From the NCBI GenBank assembly GCA_965240325.2, contig OZ251224.1, positions 1,116,001-1,180,000 of the forward strand: a stretch of DNA of 64,000 nt, written 5' to 3'. The notes under the pieces were generated by a model. The model did not search any database. It was given only the letters and a program-made list of their open reading frames with translations, and was not told the DNA's origin. A program made the position numbers and the translations under genes. Positions 31,558-45,700 of this stretch are shown one piece after another. The stretch comes from Rebecca billardiae RCC1528 (Eukaryota; Haptophyta). Every line of letters begins with the position of its first letter. Position 1 is the stretch's first letter.

Positions 31558-33521
31558 TCAGTGTTGTGCTGCCGTGCCACTCGACGGGCCGTGTGCACCT
31601 GTCACGCCCACATCTGCGTCTGCTGCAGACGTGCCGCCCGACAGCTTGCCCTTTCGTCGCTTCGTCTTTGTGTGCCGCATGATGAGCCGCTCGGCCTGCT
31701 CCTTGACGTCGTGCGCCGAGAGCACGTTGTCCTTCGGCAGCTCGGGGTCGTCCTCGTCCTCGTCGTCGTCGTCATCCCCGTCGAGGTCGTCTTCGTTGAT
31801 GCGCACGTTGTTCTCCTTGCTCGTGAGCAGCAGCACGCGCTCGTCGGGCACGGTGGACATGATCGTGGCGGTGATCGTGGCGCGGGAGGCGACTGTGGGC
31901 GCCGTGTCCTCGGTCTTCGAGTCTCGCGTCGCCACCGCCGCCGCATCCTGCGTGCTCTGCAGCAGGCGCTGGATGTTGCGCACGCAGTACTCCAGGCCCT
32001 GCGGGAGGGAGGGAGGGAGGGAGGGAGGGAGGGAGGGAGGGAGGGAGGGAGGGAGGGAGGGAGGGAGGGAGGGAGGGAGGGAGGGAGGGAGGGAGGGAGG
32101 GAGGGAGGGAGGGAGGGAGGGAGGGAGGGAGGGAGGGAGGGAGGGCGGGAGGGAGCGCGCACGCGAGCGCGGGCCGAGTGAGCGCCCGAAGCGGGCGCGG
32201 GTTGCGCGACGCATGGCGCCTGGGCGGAGGCGCGCTCGTGCGCGCACCTCGAGCGTGCTCTCGTCCGTGTCCAGCGTCCCGCCAAAGCTGTCCAGGTCGA
32301 CGGGCGCCTTGGCGAGCAGGTCGATCATGTGCTGCACGCCCGCACGCGCGTCGACGAGCGTGCGTGTCGTGCGCTTGAGCCGCGCGTCGTGCTGCGCGTT
32401 CCAGCCCGAGTGCGCCGTGCCCGTGCGCTCGCCCGCGAGCAGCGCGTCGACGGGGCTCTCGCCATCGGCCCCGTCCCCGCCGTCCGCCGCCTCGGTCGGC
32501 GTCGACGGCCCGGCCTCGTCGATGCCGACGCCCTCGTACCGAAAGCGCTCGACCGCCTCGTGCGCCTCGAGCTTGGCCTGCTTCGTCGCGTTGATGCGCT
32601 TCTGCGAGTCCTTGGTCATCAGGTTGAGCATGTTGTACGTGTCCTCCTGCCGGAGGAACTTGCTGATGATGTCCTGCACGTCCGACGCGCCGGCCACGTG
32701 CTGGATCTGCTTGAACTGCTCGTCGTAGAAGGCGATCTGCTCGAGCTCCTCCTCGACGGTCGTCGGGTTGCGGATCGTGCGCTCGATCGAGGCCTGCGCG
32801 GCGTCGCGCGTGGCCTGGATCTCCTCGCGCCGCTGCGCCATGCGCTTCTCGTGGTCGACAGACTGCTCTCGTCGCTTCGCGAGGTTGCGCTCCCGCCGCA
32901 GCAGCTCGCGCTTCAGCTGCCGTTGCTCGTTGTGCGCGCTCGCCTCCGCCTCCAGCCGGCTGTGGTTGGCCTCGTCCTTCACGTGCGTCGCGTCGCGCAG
33001 CATGAGCTGAAGCTCCACCTCGTCCTGCTCCTTGGCGTTCGCGGCCGCCGTGACGCGCGAGAGGTCCCGCGTGAAGTACGCCCCCTCGCGCTTGAGCCGC
33101 TCGATCATCTGCAGGTACGTGAGGCGCGTCTCGTCCACCTCCTCAATCTTCTGCTCCATCTCGCTGATCTTGTCCTTGAGCTCGTCGAGCTCGTTGGTCT
33201 GCGGGAGGCCGGAGGCGGCGAACTTCTCCTGGTGCTGTATGGCCTCGAGATGCTGCTGCAGGGCGCGAATGCGCTGCCTCTTGTCCTCGCAGGCTGCGCG
33301 GTGCGCGCGCGTCGAGGGCAGCGCGCAGATCGGAAGCGTGAGCGCCAAATGCGCCATGGGCGAGGGCCAGGGTAGCTTTGGGCCGCGCGCGCGCACGAGC
33401 GCGTTTGGGCGCGCACACACGCACAGTGCCTCGTCTCGTCGTGCTTCCGACGGAGCGCCGACACCTCGTGCCGCAAACTCTCCTCATCGTCCCCACTCCC
33501 CACGTGAGACTTGCCCGCCAT
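31558..33521 (-). CDS. Outer dynein arm docking-complex-like coiled-coil protein (CCDC151/ODAD3-like)
   Basis: A 527-aa coiled-coil protein. Exons are complement(33425..33521), complement(32248..33293) and complement(31558..31998); introns of 131 bp (GTGCGT...GCGCAG) and 249 bp (GTGCGC...CCGCAG). Residues about 30-270 are almost continuous heptads with the family-type segment YLQMIERLKREGAYFTRDL. This is followed by FKQIQHVAGASDVQDIISKF, then LRQEDTYNMLNL, the arrangement of ODA docking proteins (CCDC151, CCDC114, CCDC63). The family assignment is by eye; which member is uncertain. The C terminus has an acidic run of Asp/Glu and then a basic RHTKTKRRKGK patch. Divergent from the IFT-dynein gene (265 bp), which supports a ciliary role. 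Intron 2 holds a long tetranucleotide repeat. Confidence 0.65.
32001..32155. repeat. (GGGA)n tetranucleotide repeat inside an intron
   Basis: About 35 units of GGGA on the + strand, lying in intron 2 of the docking-complex-like gene. In the transcript it is a CCCT polypyrimidine tract of about 150 nt that ends right at the CGCAG acceptor. Confidence 0.95.
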
Positions 33522-33786
33522 CGTGTGGAAACGATCGCGATCGGCAAGCTGAAACAGTCGCGCGCGCGGTCTTTCAGTGCGGCGCAGGTTGAAGAAACTC
33601 GTCGCGTCAAAATTCGACGACGAAGAAATCGGCAGCAAGGAACGCGGAATAAACGGCCCGCCATACCCAGAGCATTTCTTTTCCCGCATCGACAAACAAA
33701 CTCAAGTCGTTTGGCCGCCAGGGCCGCCGGGGCGTAGCGAGCGCTAACGGGCCCCTGCTCGTCGTCAAGCTGCGCGCGCGGCCGCC
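33522..33786. promoter_or_regulatory. Presumed bidirectional ciliary-gene promoter
   Basis: 265 bp between the start codons of the docking-complex-like gene (minus) and the dynein-2 heavy chain gene (plus). I found no clear RFX X-box by eye; the shared control is inferred from layout. Confidence 0.4.
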
Positions 33787-36700
33787 ATGGCGCAGGACGC
33801 GAGGAAGACGTACCTCGCGCAGTGCGCCGTCAACATCCTTGGCGTGGAGCTTCCCGTGGAGAACGGCGTCTCCTGGGCCGACAGCCCCGCCGCCCTCCGC
33901 GCGCAGATAGAGAACGCGCCCGAGCTCGCGCGGTACCTCGAAGAGTCCACGGTGCCCGTCATGCAGGTGGCGTGCGTGGTGGACTCGGGGCGGTACGTCC
34001 TCCGCGTGTCGGACAGCTCGATCCTGCCTTCCAACTGCGAGCGCGCCGCCCTCTTCACCAAGTGCAGCGTCGAGCCGATCACCGCGTCGAACGTGTACCG
34101 CTCCGTGCTCGTCAACCACGTGCAGGGCTCACCCGTCACCGGCCTGCACTCGCTGCTGCACCACGTGTACAGCCCGCTGCTCTGCGACGAGGGCAGCCAG
34201 TGGTCGTCCAAGCTCGACTCCAAGTCTCGCGGCCTGATGCTGCAGGTCGAGCACGCGCTGAGCGCCGTCGCGAATGGCGGCGACGCGCCCGCGCACAGCG
34301 CAGGCACCGAGGGCGACGACGCGTCCGGCATCCTGACGCCCGCGGACGAGTGCCGGCACTGGCAGCAGGTGGCCAACCGCGCCGTGGGGGTGGGCATCGA
34401 CGCGACCGCCGTCGCCCGCGCGCAGGACTTCTGGCAGGCCCTCGAGCCCGTCGCGGAGCAGCTGGAGGGCTTCCACGAGCTGAGCGCGGCCGAGGCGCTC
34501 GAGGTGCTCGACTCGCTGCAGGACACGGTGGACAGCCTGTGGCGCAAGGGGTACCCGGAGCGGCGGATGGAGCACTTCATGCGCGTCATCGGCTCCGCCG
34601 TCGACGGCTACGTCAAGCGCAAGCTCTCGGCCGTCGACCTGTGGCGCGCGCCGTACCTGCGCATCACGCGCGCGCTCAAGGACGCGAGCGCGCTCGCCGA
34701 GCGCTGGGCGACCGTGTGCCACGAGCAGACGACGCTGTACTGGCCGAAGGACGAGCACCCGTGGTTCGGCGGGCCGTTCCGCGACCCGACCCTCGAGTCG
34801 CTCGCTGCGCGGCTCGACGACCTCCTCGGGCTGCGCGTCGTGCACCAGCAGCTGACCGCGCTGCTCGACGAGCCCGAGGTGCGCGAGCTGCGCGTACACG
34901 CCGTCTTCGACGCGTTCGCCGGGATCAACCCGCTGCACCACTCGGAGTTCTCGCGGCCGAAGTGGGCGGCGGCGATGGCCGCGTACCAGCGCGCGATGGA
35001 CGACATCGAGCTCCGCGTCGCCGACAAGCTGCGGCCGTCGCTCTCGGCGGCGGGCGCGCGGCCGCAGGCGCTGCTGCGCGAGTTCCTCCACTACCGCGAG
35101 CTGATCGCGCGGCCCAACCTGTCGCGCGCGCTCGCGCCGGAGCGCGAGATGCTGCTCGGCCAGCTCGAGGGGCACCTCTCCTCGCTGCGCGACGACTTCG
35201 ACGCGCGCACCGGCGCGCTGCTCGAGGGCAGCGGCGCCGGCTCCGGACGCGGCGCGCAGGTTGGCAAGAACCTCTCGGGCGTCGTGCACCGCGCGGTGCT
35301 CACGCGCCAGCTGCTCGCCAAGGTGGACGAGATGGTGCAGGCGACGGACGCGCTGATGGCGGACCTGCAGGGCGCCGAGCGCTTCCGCGCGAAGGCGGAG
35401 GACCTCAAGTCGTACCTCACCGACTACGGCGACCAGCAGTTCCACGAGTGGGCGGAGGAGGTGGAGCGCGCGCTGATCGACGACGCGCAGGGCATGCAGC
35501 TCAAGGGGCGGCTGATGGTGATCAACCAGGAGGACGCGTCGCTCGTGGTGAACTTCTCGGACCGGCTGGTGCAGTTCCTGCGCGAGGTGCGCCAGCTCTC
35601 CGCCGTCGGGTACACCATCCCCAAGAGCATCGCCTCCGAGGCGGAGGTGGCGAAGGTGTTCTACGCGCGCGCGGTCGCGCTGAGGCAGGTGACGAACACG
35701 TACAACAAGCTCGACGCCGAGGTGATCCGCTCGCAGAAGCCGCTGCTGCTGAACGAGGTGCTGCGCTTCGAGAAGATCGCGACGAACCCCACCTCCGGCT
35801 CCAAGGCGCCGATCACCTGGTCCGACAAGGAGCAGGTCGAGCGGTACACGCGCGACCTGCACGAGGCGCGCGAGCGGCTGCAGGAGCAGATCCGCAAGCT
35901 GCGGCGCACGCACCAGTCGTTCGGCGACGAGGTGCAGCGGCTGATGGCGACGTCGCTGCTGCACCAGCAGGAGGCGTGGAAGCGCGCGGTCGACGACCTC
36001 CGCCGCCGCGCGAACAACATGGAGGCGCACTACCCCGGCATGAAGTCGTGGCGCAACCACTGGGACGTGCAGCTGTACAAGGCGCTCGAGGTGCAGTACA
36101 AGGAGGGGCTCGAGACGCTCCACTCGACGCTGCCGCCGATCGAGGCGGAGCTGCAGTTCAAGAGCCGGCAGCTCGCGTTCAAGCCGCCGATCGAGGAGCT
36201 GCGCACCGCGTACTACAAGAAGGTCAAGGAGTTCATCTCCGTCCCCACCAAGTTCAAGGGGCTGCAGTACTACGACGACGGCAGCAAGGGCGGCGGCGGC
36301 GGCGGCGGCGCGGGCGAGGGCGGCGCCGCCGCGGGGCAGAAGCTGATGACGCTCTCGGTGTTCCGCGAGATGCCCGACCGGAACGTCGAGTCGCTGCTCG
36401 CCGTGTACCGCCAGGCCGCGCAGGTCTTCCGCAAGCTCGACGAGCTCGCCGCGTCGCTCGAGCCGTGGGTGGCGCTCGGGCGGCTCGAGTCGCTCGACGA
36501 GTTTGTGCAGAAGAACTGCGTGGAGGTCGCGCAGTGGGAGGCAAACTACGCGGCGCTCAAGGCGAAGCGGCGCGAGTCGGAGAAGCTGCCCAACTTCCAC
36601 AAGGTGGACTGCGTCACCGTCTCGCTCATCCCGTTCAAGGCCGCGCTCGAGGACCAGTACGCGCGCATGAGCGGCGCGCTCGCCGGCTCGATGAAGTCTG

Positions 36701-39700
36701 CGTTCGAGGCGCAGCGCGCAGAGGTCGAGGCGTTCATCTCCGAGTCGCGCGAGGCGCTCAAGCTGCCGCCGAGCCCGACGTACGAGGAGATCTTCCAGGC
36801 GCGCGCGGCGCGCGCCGAGATCCGCGACAAGATGCGCGAGGCCGAGGCCACCTTCCGCCAGCTCTCCGAGAAGTCGAAGATGCTCTCGTCCGCGGGCGCG
36901 TCGACCGCGGGCGCCGTGCCCGACCTGAGCGCGCTGCGCGCCGAGTGGGACGAGCTCGAGGTGGGGATCGAGGCGTTCGACGGCGTGGTGGACGAGCTGA
37001 TGCAGCAGCGCCGCGCGGGGATCGGCGAGCGCATCGCCGACGGCGAGAAGGCCGTGACCAACTTCGCCGCGCGCTGGGCGGAGCTCAAGCCGAAGACGAT
37101 CCCGGTCGGCGACGCGGGCGCGCTGCGCGACGTGACCGCGCGGCTCGAGGACCTGCAGAAGGAGTTCGAGGCGGTGGAGCTGGTGTGCGCGCAGGTGACG
37201 GACGAGTGCGAGCACTTCGGCGAGCCCACGCCCGAGTTCGAGCGCAAGGCCGAGATCAAGGCCGACGTCGAGTCCTTCACCGGCGCGATCGGGATGATCA
37301 CCGAGTTCTCGGCCGAGCTCGAGAAGCTCTCGGCCGAGGACTGGATCTCCTTCCGCGGCCGGCTGTGGGAGTTCGAGGACTTCGTCGCGGCGTGGCTGGA
37401 GAAGGCGAAGGGCTGCCCGGCGGGGCCGGTCGCCGACCACCTGCGCGACGCGCTCTCCACGCTGCGCGACGTCGCGCCCAACCTCAAGCTCGTGCGCGGC
37501 GACGGGTTCGAGGCGGTGCACTGGAACGACCTCTTCAAGCGGCTGCGCGTCGACAAGGTCGAGCTCTCGCGGCTGACGCTCGGCCACTTCGTGAAGGCGA
37601 GCGCGGCGATCGTGGAGCACGCGGAGGAGCTGAAGCAGCTCAACGCGCGCGCGACGGGCGAGGTCTCCATCCGCGAGGCCCTCGCCGAGGTGCACGCGTG
37701 GTCGCAGGACACGTCGTTCACGCTCACCGAGCACGCGGAGCGCGAGCGCAAGACGCCGCTCATCAAGGAGTGGAAGGACCTCACCACGCAGGTGTCGGAC
37801 ATGCAGTCGCTGCTCGGCTCGCTGAAGGAGTCGGCGTGGTTCGCGCCCTTCGCCGACGAGGTGAGCGCGCACGAGCGCAAGCTCACCGCCCTCGACGACT
37901 GCCTCGCCAACCTGAACGTGATCCAGCGCAAGTGGGTGTACCTCGAGCCCATCTTTGGGCGCGGCGCGATGCCGCACGAGGCCGCGCGCTTCGAGCGCGT
38001 CGACACGGAGTTCCGCTCGCTGATGCTGCAGGTGGGCGACGACCCGCGCGTGATGTCGATCCTGCGCACGCCCAACCTCGCCGAGACGCTCTCCACCATG
38101 CTCGACCAGCTCGAGCGCTGCCAGAAGGCGCTGGCCGACTTCCTCGAGGAGAAGCGGCAGCGCTTCCCGCGCTTCTACTTCATCGGCGACGACGACCTGC
38201 TCGAGATCCTCGGGCAGGCGAAGAACCCCGAGGTGATCCAGGCGCACCTGAAGAAGCTGTTCGCCGGGATCAACAAGGTCGCCTTCGGCGAGGACAACAA
38301 GACCATCGCCGCGATGCGCTCGCTCGACGGCGAGCTGGTGCCGCTGATCTCGGCGGTGGGCGTGACCGACCAGGTCGAGGGCTGGCTCTCGTCGCTCTCC
38401 GAGCTGATGCGCTCGACGCTGTCGGACGAGCTGGCGGGCACGCTGCGCTCGCGCGAGACGAACCTGCAGAAGACCTCGCAGCAGGTGCTGCTCGTCTCCG
38501 AGATGATCAACTTCACCGCCGACTGCGAGGCGGCGCTGAGCGGCGGCGGGCGCGCGCTGTCCAAGCTGCGCGCCGACCTGCTCGCGCGGCTCAACGAGTA
38601 CACGCAGCTCGAGACCGACTCGGCCCTGCTGCAGACGAAGCTCAAGGCGGTGCTGCTCGACCTGATCCACAACATGGACGTGGTCGACCAGCTCCTCCGC
38701 GCGAACACCGGCTCGCCCGCCGAGTGGCAGTGGCGCAAGCAGCTGCGGTACTACGCGCCCGAGCAGGCGCGCGGCTCGGGCGCGTGCACGCTCACGATGG
38801 TCGACGCGTCGTTCGACTACACGTTCGAGTACCAGGGCAACGCGGCGAAGCTGGTGCACACGCCGCTGACGGACAAGTGCTACCTCACGCTCACGCAGGC
38901 GATGCACATGGGCTACGGCGGCAACCCGTACGGCCCGGCGGGCACGGGCAAGACCGAGTCGGTGAAGGCGCTCGGCCAGGCATTCGGCCGGCAGGTGCTC
39001 GTCTTCAACTGCGACGAGGGCATCGACTCGCAGTCGATGGGGCGGATCTTCGTCGGCCTCGTCAAGTGCGGCGCGTGGGGCTGCTTCGACGAGTTCAACC
39101 GCCTGCTGCCCGACCAGCTCTCCGAGATCTCGCAGCAGATCCAGCTGATCCAGCACGCGATCAAGACGCGCCAGCCGCAGGTCGAGCTGCTCGGCGCGCC
39201 CGCGACCGTCGACCTCAACGCGGCGATCTTCGTCACGATGAACCCGGCGGGCAAGGGGTACGGCGGGCGGTCGAAGCTGCCGGACAACCTGAAGGCGCTC
39301 TTCCGCGCGATCGCCATGTCCGCGCCGGACAACGAGCTGATCGCCGAGGTGATGATGTACTCGGAGGGGTTCAACCACGCCAAGGAGCTCGGCTCCAAGC
39401 TCGTCGCCATCTTCAAGCTCTCCAAGCAGCTGCTCTCGCCGCAGCAGCACTACGACTGGGGGCTGCGCGCGCTCAAGACGGTGCTGCGCGTCGCGGGGCA
39501 GCTCGTCGCCTCCGAGAAGAAGCGCACGGGCGGGCAGCCGCTCTCGCGCGCGGTCGAGGAGTCGGCTGTGATCAAGGCGCTGCGCATCAACACGCTCTCC
39601 AAGCTCACGTACGGCGACACCGAGGCGTTCAACGCGCTGATCGGCGACGTGTTCCCCGGCGCGGCGGTGCAGGACATCGCGTACGACGAGATCGAGGCGG

Positions 39701-42700
39701 CGATCCGCGCGGTGCTCGAGAAGCAGGGGCTGCAGCCGCTCGAGCTGCAGATCAAGAAGATGCTGCAGTTCTACGAGGCGACGCAGCAGCGGATGGGCGT
39801 CGTGATCGTCGGCCCGTCCGGCTCGGGCAAGACGACGATCTGCCGCACGCTGCGCGCGGCGCTCGAGTCGCTGGGGCGCAAGATCCCGATGTACACGATG
39901 AACCCCAAGGCGATGCCGCGCGAGCAGCTCCTCGGCAAGATGGACCTCGACACGCGCGAGTGGTTCGACGGCGTGCTCACCGCCTCGTCGCGCAAGGTCG
40001 TCAAGGAGCCGGCCGAGGTGCGCTCGTGGATCTTCTGCGACGGCGACATCGACCCGGAGTGGATCGAGTCGCTCAACTCGGTGCTCGACGACAACCACCT
40101 GCTCACCATGCCCTCGGGCGAGCGCATCCAGTTCGGGCCGAACGTCAACTTCATCTTCGAGACGCACGACCTCAAGTTCGCCTCGCCCGCGACCATCTCG
40201 CGCATGGGCATGATCTTCCTCTCGGAGGAGTCGACCGACGTGGAGTGCATCGTGCAGTCGTGGATCCGCACGCTCGAGCCCGACGTGCAGTCGAAGATGG
40301 ACGGCTGGATCTCCGACTACTTCTACCACGCGCTCAAGTGGGTGCTGGGCGCGGACGCGGCGGGCGTCGCGCTCGCGACGACCAAGGCGGGCGTCGTCAA
40401 GGGCGGGCTCTCGCACCTCGAGGGCGCGCGGACGAAGGGCGCGTTCATCGCGGGGATCGTGCGCGGGCTCGGCTCGAACCTGCTCCCCGAGAAGCGCACC
40501 GAGTTCGCCAAGGCCGTGTACACGTGGGCCAACGAGAACCCGGCGGACCGCAACCGGCCGCTCAACTCGTTCTGGGACGAGCGCAGCGGCGGCCACGCGC
40601 AGTACGAGCTCGACCTCTCGGCGCCGCCGACGATCGAGGACCTGAACAGCGTGGCCGGGCCGATGGTGAGCACGCCCGACGTGCAGCGCGACATGGCGAT
40701 GGTCACGCCGTGGCTCGAGCGCATGGAGCCGTTCATCCTCGTCGGGCCGGAGGGGTGCGGCAAGAACATGCTGCTGCAGCACGCGTTTGGCCGGCTGCGC
40801 GGCGCGCAGGTCGCGGTCGTGCACTGCTCGGCGCAGACCAAGTCGTCGCAGGTGATCCAGAAGCTGACGCAGGCGTGCGTCTCCTCGGCCACGCAGTCCG
40901 GCCGCGTCTTCCGCCCGAAGGAGGGCTCGCGCCTCATCCTGTACCTCAAGGACATCAACCTGCCCAAGCCGGACAAGTACGAGACGTCCGAGCTGGTCGA
41001 GTTCCTGCAGCAGCTCGTCACGTACCGCGGCTTCTACGACAAGCAGCTCGAGTGGGTGGGGCTGGACAAGGTGCAGATCGTGTGCTCGATCAACCCGGCC
41101 TCGACGCTCGGGCGCTACGCCCTCTCCACGCGCTTCACAGCCAACGTGCGCATCGCGTGCATCGACTACCCCGACCGCGACGCGCTCACGACCGTGTACG
41201 GCTCGCTCTGCGGCGCGATGCTGCACTCGTGCTGCGAGGGCTCGTCGCAGTGGGACAACGCGGGCGCGGCGCGCAAGCTCGCCGCGTGCATGGTCGAGGT
41301 GTACGAGTCGGTGCGGCGCAAGTTCTCGCCCGACGAGCACCGGCACTACCAGTACTCGCCGCGCGAGCTCACGCGCTGGGTGCGCGGGCTGCTGCGGTAC
41401 GACATGACGCTCAACGGCGCGAGCCTGCTGGACACGTGGGCGAACGAGGGCGCGCGGCTGCTGCGCGACCGGCTGGTCGACACGCAGGCGCAGTCGCGCT
41501 TCGACGCGCTCCTCGCCGCCGCCGTGCGCTCGCACTTCTCGCAGGCCATCGACGAGGCGGGCGAGTGCAAGTACACGACGTGGACCGCGCCGCCCGGCGA
41601 GGCGGTGCCCAAGGCGGGCGCGGCGCCGCGGCTGCTGCCGCTGCGCCGCGCGGCGCGGAAGGAGCTCAAGGCGCACGTCGAGCGTGGGCTGCAGATGTTC
41701 GGCCGCGAGGTGAAGGAGCTGCACATCCAGCTCTTCCCCGAGGCGCTCGACCACATCATCCACTTCGAGCGCGTGCTCTCGCAGGATGCCGGCCACCTGC
41801 TGCTCATCGGCCGCTCGGGCGTGGGCCGGCGCTCGCTCGTCGCGCTCGCGAGCTACATGCACGAGATGGAGCTGTTCACGCCGTGCATCACGCGCGACTA
41901 CGAGCTCAAGCACTTCCGCATCGACCTGAAGGCCGCGCTGACCGCGGCGGGCGTGCAGGGGCGGCACGTGTGCCTGCTGATCGAGGACTACCAGCTCACC
42001 AAGCCCGAGTTCATCGAGATGGTGAACTCGCTGCTCTCGGCGGGCGAGATCTCGGGGCTGTACACGCCCGAGGAGCTCGAGCCGCTGCTCGCGCCGCTGA
42101 AGGAGGAGATGGGCGCGGCGGGCACGCACCGCTCGCTGTACGACTTCTTTGTGGCGCGGTGCGCGGTGTACTGCCACGTCGTGCTCTCGATGGACCCGAC
42201 CAACGAGCAGTTCGCGATGCGGTGCGAGTCGAACCCGGCGCTGTTCACGCGCTGCTCGATCCTGTGGATGGGCTCGTGGGGGCCCGACGCGATGAGCGCG
42301 CTGCCCGGCCCGACGATCAAGGAGTCCGAGCTGCCCGCCGAGCTCGTCGAGCCGATCACCAAGGCGTTTGTCACTCTGCACGGCTCGCAGGCCAAGCGCG
42401 GCCACCTCGACCGCGGCGCGGTGCCGCGCAACTACGTCTCGCTCGTGGGCACGTGGAGCAAGATCTACACCGCCAAGCGCGCCGAGGTGACCGAGCGCGT
42501 GGAGCACCTCAACGGCGGGCTGCGCAAGCTGAACGACGCGGCGAAGGCGGTGGACACGCTCTCGCGCCGCGCGAACGAGCAGCGCACGCTGCTCGCCGAG
42601 GCGCAGAAGCTGGCGGACTCGGCGATGGTCGAGATCCAGAAGGCGATGGAGCAGGCGCTCGAGCGCAAGAAGGAGGTGGAGGAGCTGCAGGGCCGGCTCG

Positions 42701-45700
42701 GCGTGGAGGAGCAGGAGATGACGGTGCGCAAGGCGGGCATCGAGACCGAGCTCTCCAAGGCGATCCCGGTGCTCGAGGCGGCGCGCCAGGCGGTCGGCGG
42801 CATCCGCTCCGACAACCTCAACGAGATCCGGAGCCTCAAGCTGCCGCCCGAGGCGATCCGCGACGTGCTCGAGGGGGTGCTGCGCATCATGGGCAACTTC
42901 GACACGTCGTGGATCTCGATGAAGCGCTTCCTCGGCTCGAAGGCCGTCAAGGACGAGATCCTCGACTTCGACCCGCGCAAGATCACGCCCGACGTGCGCG
43001 AGGCGGTGATGCAGATCATGCGGCAGAAGGCGTCCTCGTTCGAGGAGGCGACGATCCGGCGCGTCTCGGTCGCGGCCGCGCCGCTCGCGGCGTGGGTGCG
43101 CGCCAACATCGAGTTCTCCACCGTGCTCCACCGCGTCGCGCCGCTCGAGGCGCAGAACGCCGAGCTCGAGCTCAAGCTGCGCGCGTCCAAGCAGCGGCTG
43201 ATCGAGTGCCAGGAGCAGCTCGCGCACCTCGACTCGCGCGTGGCGATGCTCAAGAACGACTTCGCCAAGAAGACCTCCGAGGCCGAGCAGCTCAAGTTCT
43301 CGCTCGAGAAGGCGGAGACCACGCTCGCGGCGGCGCAGAAGCTGATCGAGAAGCTCGGCGGCGAGCGCAAGCGCTGGGACGCGCAGCTGCAGACGCTCAG
43401 CGCCGACCTGCGGCGCGTGCCCACCAAGGCGCTGCTCGCGGCCGCGTTCATCACGTACCTGGCGGACGAGGAGGAGGCGGCGCGGCACCGCACGGTCGGG
43501 CAGTGGGCCGAGCTGCTCGGCGCGCCCGACGCGGGCTTTGGCGGCGGCGGCGGCGCGGCGCACGCCGACTTTGTGCTCCAGCGCTTCCTCTCGACCGAGG
43601 GCGAGCTGCTCTCGTGGAAGGCGCAGGGGCTGCCCGGCGACGTGCTCTCGATGGACAACGCGCTCGTGATCAAGTACTCGGTCGACGTGCCGTTCGTGAT
43701 CGACCCGTCGTCGCAGGCGACCAACTGGCTCGTCTCGCACGTGCAGGCGCAGGGCACGGTCGAGTGCGTCACGCCGCACGAGCAGCGCTTCTCAAACGCG
43801 CTCGAGCTCGCCGTCCGGTTCGGCAAGACCCTGGTCGTGCAGGAGGTGGACACGGTCGAGCCGGTGCTCGTGCCGATCCTGCGGCGCGACCTCGTGCACC
43901 AGGGCCCGCGCTGGGTCGTGCAGGTGGGCGAGAAGCAGATCGACTACAACGAGTCGTTCAAGCTGCTGCTCACCACGCGCAACCAGACGCCCGACCTGCC
44001 GCCCGACGCGGCCGCGCTCGTCACCGTCGTCAACTTCTCGGTCACGCGCGGCGGGCTCGAGGGGCAGCTGCTCGGCCTGACCATCCAGCACGAGCAGCCG
44101 GAGCTCGAGTCGCAGAAGTCGCAGCTGCTGCAGTCCGAGGAGGAGCTCAAGGTGCAGCTCGAGAACCTCGAGCGCAAGCTGCTCGACGAGCTCGCGACCT
44201 CGACGGGCAACATCCTCGAGAACACCGCGCTCATCGAGTCGCTCAACGAGACCAAGGCCAAGTCGAACACGATCTCGGAGAAGCTGAAGCAGTCGACCGA
44301 GCTGCAGGTCTCGCTCGACGAGCAGCGCGACGTGTACCGCGCCGTCGCCGCGCGCGGCTCGGCGATCTACTTTGCGCTGAACGACCTGCGCCGGCTGAAC
44401 CACATGTACCAGTTCTCGCTGCCGCAGTTCCTCGCGCTCTTCCGCCAGTCGCTGCAGTCGAACGCGGGCGGCGGCGGCGGCGCGCAGGAGCGCATCCAGG
44501 GGCTGTGCGTCGACCTGCAGATGCGCACGTTCCAGCACGTCTCGCGCTCGCTCTTCAAGGCGGACCGGCTCACGTTCGCGCTGCACCTCGCGCACGCGCT
44601 CGCGCCGGACCGCTTTGGCGACGACGAGTGGCGTGTCTTCACGCGCCGCTCGGTGCGCAGCGGCGGCATGGGCTCGTCGATCCAGGTGCCGTCGTGGGTG
44701 CCGGCCGACCGGCAGCCGGACACGATGCTGCTCTCGGCGGCGATGCCGCAGCTCATCACCACCTGCGGCCTCGCGACGAACAACGCGGAGTGGGCGGCGT
44801 GGACGTCGTCGGCCGCGCCCGAGAGCAACCCGCCTCGCTCGATGCCGTCGAGCGTCACGCGCTTCCAGTTCCTGCTGCTGCTGCAGGCGCTGCGGCCCGA
44901 GCGGCTCGAGCCGGCGCTGCGCGACTTTGTGTGCGACATCCTCAAGATGCCCTCGCTCTCCACCGCCTCGGGCTCGCTGCACCACGTGCGCGACGAGGGC
45001 GCGGACCCGTCGCAGCCGATCCTGCTGATCACGACCGCCGGCGCCGACCCGAGCGCCGAGCTCGAGGAGCTCGCCGCGCGCGTGATGCCCGGCCGCTTCC
45101 GCCAGCTGGCGATGGGCGGGCAGCAGATGGGCGCGGCGCTGCAGCTCGTGCGCGACGGCGCCGCGCGCGGCGACTGGGTCTGCCTCAAGAACCTGCACCT
45201 CGTCGTGCACTGGGTGCCGCAGCTGGCCAAGGAGCTGTCGGCGACCACGCCGCACGCCGAGTTCCGGCTGTGGCTCACCACGGAGGCGCACCCGCTCTTC
45301 TCGCCCATCGTGCTGCAGCAGAGCCTCAAGGTGACGTTCGAGGCGCCGCCCGGGCTGCAGTCCAACCTGCAGCGCACGTACGAGACCTGGACGCCCGAGT
45401 ACATCGAGGGCGGCTCGCTGCAGCGCGCGCAGCTCCTGTTTGTTCTCGCGTGGTTCCACGCGGTGCTGCAGGAGCGCCGCACGTACATCCCGCAGGGCTG
45501 GACCAAGTTCTACGAGTTCTCGCCCGCCGACCTGCGCTCCGCCGCGGACATGATGGCGCCGCTCGGCGCGTCCGGCCCGCCCGACGTGGACACCGTGCAC
45601 GGCCTGCTCAACACGAGCGTGTACGGCGGCCGGCTCGAGACGCCGACCGACCAGCGGGTGCTCGAGTCGTACATGCGGCAGTACTTCTCGCCCGAGCTGC

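Noticed and set aside
34129-43779. A 3,216-codon open frame on the minus strand
   Set aside because: It lies antisense within the dynein-2 gene. Its sequence is low-complexity Arg/Leu/Glu/His with no domain, and it is explained by high GC at third codon positions suppressing antisense stops.
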